DNA of 64,000 nt from Streptomyces griseochromogenes (lineage in GTDB: Bacteria > Actinomycetota > Actinomycetes > Streptomycetales > Streptomycetaceae). Location: the NCBI RefSeq assembly GCF_001542625.1, contig NZ_CP016279.1, positions 2,046,001 to 2,110,000 on the forward strand, in the 5' to 3' direction. Both the position numbers and the translations under genes were made by a program. The notes under the pieces are model-generated. The model was given only the letters and a program-made list of their open reading frames with translations, did no database searches and was not told the origin of the DNA. Positions 8,799 to 17,047 of this stretch are shown in pieces (within the stretch, counting starts at the first letter, position 1; each line of letters starts with the position of its first letter).

Positions 8799-9728
8799 AT
8801 GTCGACACTCACCGAGGCGCCACCGCCTCTCGCACCCGCGGAATCCGCGAAGAAGCCCCCGCGCAAGCGCGGCCGGTTCACGCCGTACTGGCTGCTGCTG
8901 CCCGGCATCCTGTGGCTGGTCGTCTTCTTCGCGCTGCCGATGATCTACCAGGCCTCCACGTCCGTGCAGACGGGCTCCCTGGAGCAGGGGTACAAGGTCA
9001 CCTGGCACTTCGTGACGTACTGGAACGCGCTGTCCGAGTACTGGCCGCAGTTCCTGCGCTCCGTCTTCTACGCGGCCGCCGCGACCCTGCTGTGCCTGGC
9101 GCTCGGCTATCCGCTGGCCTATCTGATCGCGTTCCGGGCGGGCCGCTGGAAGAACCTGATCATGATCCTGGTGATCGCGCCGTTCTTCACGAGCTTCCTG
9201 ATCCGCACCCTGGCCTGGAAGACGATCCTCGCCGACAACGGCCCGGTCGTGCACACCCTCAACTCGCTGCACATCCTGGACCTGACCAACTGGCTCGGCT
9301 GGACGGCCGGCGACCGCGTCCTCGCCACCCCGCTCGCGGTGGTGTGCGGACTGACGTACAACTTCCTGCCGTTCATGATCCTTCCGCTCTACACCTCGCT
9401 GGAGCGGATCGACGGACGGCTGCACGAAGCGGCCGGCGATCTGTACGCCAAGCCGTGGACCACCTTCCGCAAGGTCACCTTCCCGCTGTCGATGCCGGGC
9501 GTGATCTCCGGCACGCTGCTGACCTTCATCCCCGCGGCCGGTGACTACGTCAACGCCGAACTCCTCGGCTCGACCGACACCCGCATGATCGGCAACGTCA
9601 TCCAGACGCAGTTCCTGCGCATTCTGGACTACCCGACGGCCGCCGCCCTCTCCTTCATCCTCATGGCCGCGATCCTGGCCATGGTCACGATCTACATCCG
9701 CCGGGCCGGGACGGAGGATCTGGTCTGA
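8799..9728 (+). CDS. potB: spermidine/putrescine ABC transporter permease (PotB-like)
   Basis: An inner-membrane permease of 309 residues with a charged cytoplasmic N-terminus (KKPPRKRGRF) and about six transmembrane helices, the first at roughly residues 28-50. The EAA loop that docks on the ATPase is visible as LHEAAGDLYAKPWTTFRKVTFP. The ATG is two bases after the stop of the ATPase gene, and its own stop overlaps the start of the second permease in TGATG. Confidence 0.92.
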   Translation: MSTLTEAPPPLAPAESAKKPPRKRGRFTPYWLLLPGILWLVVFFALPMIYQASTSVQTGSLEQGYKVTWHFVTYWNALSEYWPQFLRSVFYAAAATLLCLALGYPLAYLIAFRAGRWKNLIMILVIAPFFTSFLIRTLAWKTILADNGPVVHTLNSLHILDLTNWLGWTAGDRVLATPLAVVCGLTYNFLPFMILPLYTSLERIDGRLHEAAGDLYAKPWTTFRKVTFPLSMPGVISGTLLTFIPAAGDYVNAELLGSTDTRMIGNVIQTQFLRILDYPTAAALSFILMAAILAMVTIYIRRAGTEDLV

Positions 9729-10528
9729 TGCCCCTCGTCACCTGGTTCAAGCGCCATCTCGTCGTCATCGCGGGCCTTCTGACGCTCGCCTACCTGCTGC
9801 TGCCCAACGTCATCGTGACGGTGTTCTCCTTCAACAAGCCGAAGGGGCGCTTCAACTACCAATGGCAGCAGTTCTCCACGGACGCCTGGAAGGATCCGTG
9901 CGGCGTCGCCGACATGTGCGGCTCGCTGTCCATCAGCCTCCAGATCGCCGTCTGGGCGACCGTCGGGGCCACCGTCCTCGGCACGATGATCGCCTTCGCG
10001 CTGGTCCGTTACCGCTTCCGCGCCCGCGGCGCCATCAACTCGCTGATCTTCCTGCCGATGGCGATGCCCGAGGTCGTCATGGCCGCCTCGCTGCTCACCC
10101 TGTTCCTCAACATGGGCGCCCAGCTCGGCTTCATGACGATCCTGATCGCGCACATCATGTTCTGCCTCAGCTTCGTCGTCACCGCGGTCAAGGCACGCGT
10201 GATGTCGATGGACCCGCGCCTGGAGGAGGCCGCCCGGGACCTTTACGCCGGCCCCGTGCAGACCTTCCTGCGAGTCACCCTGCCGATCGCCGCACCCGGA
10301 ATCGCGGCGGGCGCGCTGCTGTCGTTCGCGCTCTCCTTCGACGATTTCATCATCACCAATTTCAACGCGGGCTCGACCGTCACCTTCCCCATGTTCGTGT
10401 GGGGTTCGGCGCAGCGCGGAACGCCCGTTCAGATCAATGTGATCGGTACGGCCATGTTCCTGGTCGCCGTGCTGTTCGTCCTGGTCTCGATGTTCATCAC
10501 CAACCGCCGTAACAGTCAAAAGGCATAG
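9728..10528 (+). CDS. potC: spermidine/putrescine ABC transporter permease (PotC-like)
   Basis: The second permease, 266 residues with about six transmembrane helices. The EAA docking loop reads LEEAARDLYAGPVQTFLRVTLP, followed by FALSFDDFIITNFNAG, a stretch typical of PotC. Its ATG overlaps the potB stop by one base. It completes a PotDABC set; the genes follow each other with gaps of 5 and 2 bases and one overlap, so a single transcript is expected. Confidence 0.92.
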   Translation: MPLVTWFKRHLVVIAGLLTLAYLLLPNVIVTVFSFNKPKGRFNYQWQQFSTDAWKDPCGVADMCGSLSISLQIAVWATVGATVLGTMIAFALVRYRFRARGAINSLIFLPMAMPEVVMAASLLTLFLNMGAQLGFMTILIAHIMFCLSFVVTAVKARVMSMDPRLEEAARDLYAGPVQTFLRVTLPIAAPGIAAGALLSFALSFDDFIITNFNAGSTVTFPMFVWGSAQRGTPVQINVIGTAMFLVAVLFVLVSMFITNRRNSQKA

Positions 10529-10552
10529 AACCCTCTGTAGGGAGTTGAAATC

Positions 10553-11983
10553 ATGGCCCCAAGCGCCATGAGTCGTGGCAAAGACAACTGGATCGCCTCT
10601 CTTTCCGAAGCCCAGCCGGTCCCGTACTGGCTGGAAGACCCCGGCAAGCCCCACGCCGAGCCCGCCCTCACCGGCTCCGAGACCTGCGACCTGCTGGTCG
10701 TCGGCGGCGGCTACAGCGGACTGTGGACCGCGCTCAACGCCAAGGAGCGCGACCCACGGCGAGATGTGGTGCTGCTGGAAGGCCGCGAGGTGGGCTGGGC
10801 CGCCTCGGGCCGCAACGGCGGCTTCTGCGCCGCCTCTCTCACCCACGGCCTGCCCAACGGCCTCACCCGCTGGCCGGACGAGATCCACCAGCTCCAGAAG
10901 CTGGGCGAGCGCAACCTCGACGAGATCGAGGCGGCGGTCGCCCGGCACGGCATCGACTGCGAGTTCGAACGCACCGGCGAGATCGACGTCGCCACCGAGA
11001 CCTACCAGGCCTGGGAGCTGCGCGACTGGCACCGGGAGCTGCAGGAGCAGGGCCTCGCGGACGGCATCGAGTTCCTCGACGCCGACGCCGTGCGCGAACA
11101 GGTCGCCTCGCCCACCTTCGAGGCGGGCCTGTGGGACCGCCGGGGCGTGGCCATGCTGCACCCGGCCAAGCTGGCCTGGGGCCTGAAGCAGGCCTGCGTC
11201 GCCCTCGGCGTACGGGTCTACGAGCACACGCCCGCCCTGAGCCTGAAGCAGTACGGCGCCGGCATGGCCGTACGCACCCCGTACGGCTCGATCCGCGCCC
11301 GCAAGGTCGCGCTCGCCACGAACATCTTCCCGAGCCTGCTGCGGCGCGTGCGCTCGTACACCGTTCCGGTCTACGACTACGCGCTGATGACGGAGCCGCT
11401 CTCCGCCGGCCAGCTGGAGTCCATCGGCTGGAAGAACCGCCAGGGCCTCGGCGACTCGGCGAACCAGTTCCACTACTTCCGGCTGTCCGCCGACAACCGG
11501 ATCCTGTGGGGCGGTTACGACGCGATCCACCACTACGGCGGCCGGGTGCGCGCCGAGTACGACGACCGCCCGGAGACCTACGCCAAGCTCGCCGGCCACT
11601 TCTTCACCTGCTTCCCGCAGCTGGAGGGCGTCCGCTTCACCCACGCCTGGGGCGGCGCGATCGACACCTGCTCGCGCTTCTCGGCGTTCTTCGGCGCGGC
11701 CCACCGCGGGAACGTGGCGTACGCGGCGGGCTACACCGGCCTCGGCGTCGGCGCCACGCGCTTCGGCGCCGATGTGATGCTGGATCTGCTGGACGGCGAG
11801 GACACCGAGCGCACCCGACTGGAGATGGTCCGCAAGAAACCGCTGCCGTTCCCGCCGGAGCCGTTCGCCTGGACCGGTATCGCGCTCACCAAGTGGTCGC
11901 TGGCGCGTGCCGACGCGCACGGCGGCCGCCGCAATCTGTGGCTGCGGGCGATGGACCGGCTGGGTCTCGGCTTCGACAGCTGA
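10553..11983 (+). CDS. FAD-dependent amine oxidase (gamma-glutamylputrescine oxidase-like)
   Basis: A DAO-family flavoenzyme of 476 residues. The dinucleotide-binding motif LLVVGGGYSGLWTAL lies at about residues 47-61 after an N-terminal extension (VPYWLED) typical of the PuuB/OrdL group. GWAASGRNGGFC is the conserved flavin-contacting block, and GYTGLGVGATRFGADVM near 393-410 is the C-terminal FAD motif. With a polyamine importer upstream and an aminoaldehyde dehydrogenase at the head of the operon, it probably oxidises putrescine or gamma-glutamylputrescine to the aldehyde, ammonia and hydrogen peroxide. The GGGAG ribosome site is eight bases before the ATG. No gamma-glutamylputrescine synthetase gene is in the window. 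Confidence 0.88.
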   Translation: MAPSAMSRGKDNWIASLSEAQPVPYWLEDPGKPHAEPALTGSETCDLLVVGGGYSGLWTALNAKERDPRRDVVLLEGREVGWAASGRNGGFCAASLTHGLPNGLTRWPDEIHQLQKLGERNLDEIEAAVARHGIDCEFERTGEIDVATETYQAWELRDWHRELQEQGLADGIEFLDADAVREQVASPTFEAGLWDRRGVAMLHPAKLAWGLKQACVALGVRVYEHTPALSLKQYGAGMAVRTPYGSIRARKVALATNIFPSLLRRVRSYTVPVYDYALMTEPLSAGQLESIGWKNRQGLGDSANQFHYFRLSADNRILWGGYDAIHHYGGRVRAEYDDRPETYAKLAGHFFTCFPQLEGVRFTHAWGGAIDTCSRFSAFFGAAHRGNVAYAAGYTGLGVGATRFGADVMLDLLDGEDTERTRLEMVRKKPLPFPPEPFAWTGIALTKWSLARADAHGGRRNLWLRAMDRLGLGFDS

Positions 11984-12054
11984 GCCCGATCCCGGCGGGG
12001 TGTGACCCGGCTCACTCGAAAGAGGAGTGGCAACCCGCGTAATGCCCGCCGAGG

Positions 12055-12106
12055 GGCCTCCCTCTCCCTCGTGGACGCGACCGCGTCCACGAGAGAAAGG
12101 GAGGCC
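12055..12106. repeat. 52-base near-perfect hairpin covering the next gene's ribosome site
   Basis: The two 25-base arms (12055-12079 and 12082-12106) pair at 23 positions. The 3' arm contains GGGAGG, the ribosome-binding site of the gene starting at 12112, so the folded RNA would hide it. There is no T-run after it; it may also act as the terminator of the polyamine operon. Confidence 0.75.
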
Positions 12107-12111
12107 TTCTC

Positions 12112-12570
12112 ATGACCGGGACGAAGACGGCGGTCGAATGGCTGGCATCCGTCGCGCCTGATCCCGAGGCCTGCCGCTGGGAGTGGGAGCGCAACCCCTC
12201 GGGGATCGCGCTGCTGCCCGCCGGCAAGGCCTGGGACGTGCTGATCCTGCCGGGCGACCTCGGCTGTCCCACGCTCGACGTGCTCACCCGCGTCCTCGAC
12301 CGGCCCGGCCCGGTGCTGGCCGACTTCGGGGACGACCGGGTGGGCTTCTTCGTGCCGCCGGGCACCGCGGCCCGCTGGCTCGGCACCGGGATCCGCACCG
12401 CCGGACCCGGCACCTGGATCGTCGTACCGCACCCGGGCCGGGCGACACGGGGGGTGCGCTGGCTGGTGCCGCCGGACGGCTCCGGAACGCTCACCGACCC
12501 GGCCCTGCTGGAACTGGCGATGCACGAGGCGGTGGCGGGGCCGGCGAGGGGCGGGGGTGAGGACGGGTAA
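12112..12570 (+). CDS. conserved hypothetical protein
   Basis: A 152-residue soluble protein with normal Streptomyces codon use. Recognisable features are only local: WEWERNPSGIALLPAGKAWDVLILP, a Gly/Pro-rich FFVPPGTAARWLGTG and RWLVPPDGSGTLTDP. The pattern resembles the bifunctional DNA primase/polymerase-N-like small proteins that Streptomyces have in numbers, but no catalytic motif stands out and I would not assign a function. The ribosome site GGGAGG lies in the 3' arm of the hairpin at 12055-12106, so translation may be controlled by RNA folding. It lies between the polyamine operon and a chitinase with its own promoter. Confidence 0.8.
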   Translation: MTGTKTAVEWLASVAPDPEACRWEWERNPSGIALLPAGKAWDVLILPGDLGCPTLDVLTRVLDRPGPVLADFGDDRVGFFVPPGTAARWLGTGIRTAGPGTWIVVPHPGRATRGVRWLVPPDGSGTLTDPALLELAMHEAVAGPARGGGEDG

Positions 12571-12582
12571 CGTCCGGACACC

Positions 12583-12611
12583 TTGACAAGGCAATTGGTC
12601 TGGACCAAGTT
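12583..12611 (+). promoter_or_regulatory. chitinase promoter with DasR-type (dre) operator
   Basis: A perfect -35 box TTGACA (12583-12588) is followed 17 bases later by CAAGTT. The spacer and -10 region hold ATTGGTCTGGACCAAG (12594-12609), matching the published Streptomyces dre consensus ACTGGTCTAGACCACT at 12 of 16 positions, including the whole TGGTCT core and GACCA. DasR, the GntR-family regulator released by glucosamine-6-phosphate, would therefore block the polymerase directly. Confidence 0.82.
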
Positions 12612-12655
12612 GAGTGCGCTCCACCCCTCCAACTCCCCCCTCACCGGAGGTCCTT

Positions 12656-14479
12656 GTGGAACGCGCCCCACGCGCACACGGCGCCGGACGTCCCGGATCC
12701 GTCCTCGCCCTGCTCACGGCCGTGCTGCTGGCCGTGTCCGGCATCACCGCGCTCTCGTCGGCCGCCCGTGCGGCCGACGCGGACCTCGCGCGGAACGGCG
12801 GCTTCGAGTCCGGCCTCGACGGCTGGACCTGCACGGCCGGTACGACGGTCGACTCACCCGTGCACAGCGGGAGTTCCGCGTTGCGGGCCACCCCGGCCGG
12901 CGGTGACGACGCCCAGTGCGCGCAGACGGTCACCGTCCAGCCCGGCGCGCGGTACACACTCTCCGGCTACGTCCGCGGCTCCTACGTCTACCTCGGCGCG
13001 AACGGCACCGGCACCACCGACGTCTCCACCTGGACCCGGTCCGCCCCCGACTGGCAGAAGCTGACCACCACCTTCACCACCGGCGCCGCCACGACCCGGG
13101 TGACCATCTACACGCACGGCTGGTACGGCACCGGCGCCTATGACGCCGACGACATCTCCCTCCTCGGCCCGGGCGCGTCCGCCGGACAGCCGCCCGCCGT
13201 GCCCACCGGCCTTACGGCGGGCACGATCACCTCCTCCTCCGTCGCCCTCACCTGGTCGGCGGTGACCGGCGCCACCGGCTACACCGTCTACCGTGACGGC
13301 GTCAGGGTCCGGACGGCGAGCGGCACTTCGGCCACCCTCACGGGTCTCACGCCGTCGACGGCGTACAGCTTCCAGGTCACCGCGAGCAACGACGCCGGAG
13401 AGTCCGCCAAGTCGGCCGCGGTGACCGCGACGACCACGGCGGGCAGCGGCGGCGGCTCGCCCGGCCTGCCCGCCCACGCCCTGGTCGGCTACCTCCACAC
13501 CACCTTCGCCAACGGCTCCGGATACACCCGCCTGGCCGACGTACCCGACAGCTGGGACGTCATCGACCTCGCCTTCGGCGAGCCCACCTCGGTCACCTCC
13601 GGCGACATCCGCTTCAACCGCTGCCCGGTCACCCAGTGCCCGAACGTCGAGAGCGACGCCGACTTCAAGGCGGCGATCAAGGCCAAGCAGGCCGCGGGCA
13701 AGAAGGTCCTGATCTCGATCGGCGGCCAGAACGGCCAGGTCCAGCTGACCACGACCGCCGCCCGCGACACGTTCGTCGCCTCCGTCTCGAAGATCATCGA
13801 CGACTACGGCCTCGACGGCCTCGACATCGACTTCGAGGGCCACTCGCTGTCCCTGAACGCGGACGACACGGACTTCGAGAACCCCACCACCCCCGTGATC
13901 GTCAACCTCATCTCGGCGCTGAAGACCCTGAAGGCCGCATACGGCTCGAAGTTCGTGTTGACCATGGCCCCGGAGACGTTCTTCGTCCAGATGGGCCACC
14001 AGTACTACGGCACCGGCAAGTGGGGCGGCCAGGACCCGCGCTGCGGCGCCTACCTGCCGGTCATCCACGCCCTGCGCGACGACCTGACGCTCCTGCACGT
14101 CCAGGACTACAACTCGGGCCCGATCATGGGCCTGGACGGCCAGTACCACTCCATGGGCGGCGCCGACTTCCACATCGCCATGACCGACATGCTGCTCACC
14201 GGCTTCCCGGTCGCGGGCGACGCGAACAACGTCTTCCCGCCGCTGCGCCCCGACCAGATCGCCATCGGCATGCCGGCGTCGACGAACGCGGGCAACGGCT
14301 ACGTCGCACCGTCCGAGGTCACCAAGACCCTGGACTGCCTGACGAAGAAGGTGAACTGCGGCTCGTATCCGACCCATGGGGCCTGGCCGGCTCTGCGCGG
14401 TCTGATGACGTGGTCGGTGAACTGGGACCGGTACGCGAACTGGGAGTTCCAGAAGAACTTCGACGCGTACTTCGGCTGA
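12656..14479 (+). CDS. secreted GH18 chitinase with CBM and fibronectin III domains
   Basis: An extracellular endochitinase of 607 residues. The order is: signal peptide (hydrophobic core VLALLTAVLLAVSGITAL, cleavage near ARA-AD), a CBM4/9-like beta-sandwich beginning NGGFESGLDGW, a fibronectin type III module (VPTGLTAGTITSSSVALTW), and the GH18 barrel starting ALVGYLHTTF. The GH18 signature DGLDIDFE is at 387-394, with Glu394 as the acid/base and Asp390 and Asp392 in place. The GTG at 12656 is preceded by GGAGG; an upstream GTG at 12614 would add an unlikely N-terminus. Regulation by DasR is expected from the operator just upstream. Its last 161 bases are overlapped by the convergent PAP2 gene. 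Confidence 0.93.
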   Translation: MERAPRAHGAGRPGSVLALLTAVLLAVSGITALSSAARAADADLARNGGFESGLDGWTCTAGTTVDSPVHSGSSALRATPAGGDDAQCAQTVTVQPGARYTLSGYVRGSYVYLGANGTGTTDVSTWTRSAPDWQKLTTTFTTGAATTRVTIYTHGWYGTGAYDADDISLLGPGASAGQPPAVPTGLTAGTITSSSVALTWSAVTGATGYTVYRDGVRVRTASGTSATLTGLTPSTAYSFQVTASNDAGESAKSAAVTATTTAGSGGGSPGLPAHALVGYLHTTFANGSGYTRLADVPDSWDVIDLAFGEPTSVTSGDIRFNRCPVTQCPNVESDADFKAAIKAKQAAGKKVLISIGGQNGQVQLTTTAARDTFVASVSKIIDDYGLDGLDIDFEGHSLSLNADDTDFENPTTPVIVNLISALKTLKAAYGSKFVLTMAPETFFVQMGHQYYGTGKWGGQDPRCGAYLPVIHALRDDLTLLHVQDYNSGPIMGLDGQYHSMGGADFHIAMTDMLLTGFPVAGDANNVFPPLRPDQIAIGMPASTNAGNGYVAPSEVTKTLDCLTKKVNCGSYPTHGAWPALRGLMTWSVNWDRYANWEFQKNFDAYFG

Positions 14480-15077
14480 GCACGAGGGACAGGGCGGTCA
14501 GCAGCACCGTGCACAGGCACCAGCTGGCCACCACGTCCAGCGGCCAGTGGAAGCCCCGGCGCACCAGACCGTAGGAGACCCCGAGCACGAGGGCCGCGCA
14601 GACGCCGGCAACGGCTCGGCGGGCGGCGGGGGAGCGGAGCCAGGGGAGGAGGAGCAGGGTCGCGGAGCCGTACGCGATCGACGCGGTCGCCGTATGACCG
14701 GAGGGGAAATAGCCGACGGCCGGGGGCACCACGGGGGTCCCCGGCCGGGCGGTCCAGTCCTTCAGCGGTACGACGATCGCCGGGACCAGCGCCATCAGGA
14801 CGGCCGCCGCGACGGGAGGCAGCCACCACAGATGTCTGCGGGCGGCGCGGCCACGCCGGGCGGAGTGGGCCAGGGCGACGAGCAGCACCGGCACGGCGAC
14901 CTGGACGTTGCCGAGATCGGAGAGCAGCTCGGAGAACCGGTCCGGGTGGACGAGGGCCCGGCTCAGCCGTGCGTCCAGGCCGAGGAGCGGGCCGTGGGCG
15001 ACCACCTGCCAGGTGATCAGGGCGAGGAGCAGGGCAGGGGCGGCGAGGAGCAGGGCGCGGCGGACTGAGGTCGACAC
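14319..15077 (-). CDS. PAP2-family membrane phosphatase
   Basis: An integral-membrane lipid phosphatase, with about five to six hydrophobic helices. The three phosphatase motifs are present: KDWTARP, the central PSGHTA and SYGLVRRGFHWPLD with the nucleophile-partner His and Asp. Active sites of this family face outward, so it would dephosphorylate undecaprenyl-diphosphate, phosphatidate or similar. The last about 54 residues after LSLVLSR are a Ser/Pro/Arg-rich tail encoded entirely antisense to the chitinase gene, so the native stop has probably been lost or the annotated frame runs past it. The start is a GTG at 15077 without a clear ribosome site. Confidence 0.85.
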   Translation of the reverse strand: MSTSVRRALLLAAPALLLALITWQVVAHGPLLGLDARLSRALVHPDRFSELLSDLGNVQVAVPVLLVALAHSARRGRAARRHLWWLPPVAAAVLMALVPAIVVPLKDWTARPGTPVVPPAVGYFPSGHTATASIAYGSATLLLLPWLRSPAARRAVAGVCAALVLGVSYGLVRRGFHWPLDVVASWCLCTVLLTALSLVLSRSTRRSSSGTPSSRTGPSSPTTSSDRAEPARPHGSDTSRSSPSSSGSPGSW

Positions 15078-15463
15078 GGGCCACAGCTTCGCAGGTCCGG
15101 ACCGGAGAGTGAGGAAGGAGGTCGGCCGCCCCGGAACAGGGGGGGGGTGGTTCCGAGGCGGCCGTCCGGATCGGGACGTCGCGCGCCCCGGGGGGTTTGG
15201 GGCGGCGACCGTCCGATCGGTGAGGAGATCCCGGAACCGTCAGGTCCCGGTTGTGTGCGCGAGGGCACGACCAGGTCGAAGCTGGGGAGGCCCCGGCCTG
15301 AAATCGTCCACAGTCCCCTGTGGACGGGGTGTATCTCTCATCTGGGTAGAACCTACGGCAGCCCGAGGCGCTTGGGCAGACGGAATCGCGTCCCGTCATC
15401 CACCCCGCACACCTTCTTCACACCGCCTGCCGCAGGTGCCCTTCAGAGGCGCGGACCGCTCGC
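15078..15463. other. 386-base intergenic region with two hairpins
   Basis: No convincing gene. It holds a 15-bp inverted repeat with one mismatch (arms 15123-15137 and 15150-15164, G-run loop), which looks like an intrinsic terminator, and an 8-bp perfect hairpin (15306-15313 against 15318-15325, loop TCCC). Both lie downstream of gabT and upstream of the PAP2 gene, which share the minus strand, so they probably separate the two units. Confidence 0.5.
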
Positions 15464-16798
15464 TCAGATGCGCGAAAAGGCCTGCTCGATGATGTCGAGG
15501 CCCTCGTTCAGCAGGTCCTCGCCGATGACCAGCGGGGGCAGGAAGCGCAGCACGTTGCCGTAGGTGCCACAGGTCAGCACCAGCAGGCCCTCCTGGTGGC
15601 AGGCCTTGGCGAGCGCGGCGGTGGCCTCCGGGTTCGGCTCCTTGGTGGCGCGGTCCTTGACCAGCTCGATGGCGATCATGGCGCCGCGGCCGCGGATGTC
15701 ACCGATGATGTCGAACTTCTCGGCCATGGCGCCGAGGCGCGCCTTCATGACCGCCTCGATGTTCTTCGCCTTGGCGTTGAGGTCCAGCTCCTTCATCGTC
15801 TCGATGGAGCCGAGCGCACCGGCGCAGGCGACCGGGTTGCCGCCGTAGGTGCCGCCCAGGCCGCCCGCGTGCGCGGCGTCCATGATCTCGGCGCGACCGG
15901 TCACGGCGGCCAGCGGCAGACCGCCGGCGATGCCCTTGGCGGTGGTGATCAGGTCCGGGACGATGCCCTCGTCCTCGCAGGCGAACCACTGGCCGGTGCG
16001 GCAGAAGCCGGACTGGATCTCGTCGGCGACGAAGACGATGCCGTTGTCCTTGGCGAACTGGCTGATCGCCGGCAGGAAGCCCTTGGCCGGCTCGATGAAG
16101 CCGCCCTCACCGAGCACCGGCTCGATGATGATCGCGGCCACGTTGTCCGGGCCGACCTGCTTGGTGATCTGGTCGATGGCCATCTTGGCGGCCTCGGGGC
16201 CCGCGTTCTCCGGGCCGGTCGGCCAGCGGTAGGCGTAGGCGACCGGGACGCGGTACACCTCGGGGGCGAAGGGACCGAAGCCGTGCTTGTACGGCATGTT
16301 CTTCGCGGTCAGCGCCATCGTCAGGTTGGTCCGGCCGTGGTAGCCGTGGTCGAACACGACGACCGCCTGGCGCTTGGTGTACGCGCGCGCGATCTTGACG
16401 GCGTTCTCGACGGCCTCGGCGCCGGAGTTGAACAGCGCGGACTTCTTGGCGTGGTCACCCGGGGTCAGCTCGGCGAGGGCCTCGGCGACCTCCACGTAGC
16501 CCTCGTACGGGGTGACCATGAAACAGGTGTGGGTGAAGTCGGCCAGCTGGGCGCTCGCGCGGCGTACGACGGCCTCGGCGGAGGCGCCGACGGAGGTCAC
16601 GGCGATGCCGGAACCGAAGTCGATGAGGCGGTTGCCGTCGACGTCCTCGATGATGCCGCCGCCCGCGCGCGCGGTGAAGACGGGCAGCACCGAGCCCACG
16701 CCCTGCGCGACCGCGGCCAGGCGGCGGGACTGCAGCTCCTGCGACTTCGGGCCGGGGATGGCGGTGACGACGCGGCGCTCCTGCGGAAGTGCGGTCAT
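15464..16798 (-). CDS. gabT: 4-aminobutyrate--2-oxoglutarate transaminase
   Basis: A PLP enzyme that moves the amino group of GABA to 2-oxoglutarate, giving succinic semialdehyde and glutamate. At 444 residues it has the class-III aminotransferase pattern: NSGAEAVENAVKIAR, the FDHGYHGRT block, VADEIQSGFCRTG, and the PLP-binding lysine near residue 288 in LITTAKGIAGG. AGGAG sits six bases before the ATG. It follows logically from the upstream polyamine operon, whose product should be GABA, although it is on the opposite strand with its own promoter. Confidence 0.94.
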   Translation of the reverse strand: MTALPQERRVVTAIPGPKSQELQSRRLAAVAQGVGSVLPVFTARAGGGIIEDVDGNRLIDFGSGIAVTSVGASAEAVVRRASAQLADFTHTCFMVTPYEGYVEVAEALAELTPGDHAKKSALFNSGAEAVENAVKIARAYTKRQAVVVFDHGYHGRTNLTMALTAKNMPYKHGFGPFAPEVYRVPVAYAYRWPTGPENAGPEAAKMAIDQITKQVGPDNVAAIIIEPVLGEGGFIEPAKGFLPAISQFAKDNGIVFVADEIQSGFCRTGQWFACEDEGIVPDLITTAKGIAGGLPLAAVTGRAEIMDAAHAGGLGGTYGGNPVACAGALGSIETMKELDLNAKAKNIEAVMKARLGAMAEKFDIIGDIRGRGAMIAIELVKDRATKEPNPEATAALAKACHQEGLLVLTCGTYGNVLRFLPPLVIGEDLLNEGLDIIEQAFSRI

Positions 16799-17047
16799 GC
16801 GGGGCTCCTGGGGGTATTACGGACGCTTACCTTCTTTTGTCGCAGGCTAAGGCGGGGTGTGGGGGGTGGGCATGCTCCATGTGGGCGTTGTCGGGGAGGT
16901 CGGTTGTCCGTGGTGGACATAGCAGTACGGCGAAAGTGCGCCCGGTCGGACCCTTCTTGCGGCCGCGTAAGCGGTGAACTCCCCTTGCCGGGGCGTTAGA
17001 TTGGCTCGCTGACGGTGGACGGAACGGCTGGTCAAGGGGCAGGCTCG

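Noticed and set aside
15164..15463. Small genes between gabT and the PAP2 gene
   Set aside because: Open frames on both strands have poor third-position bias and no ribosome site.
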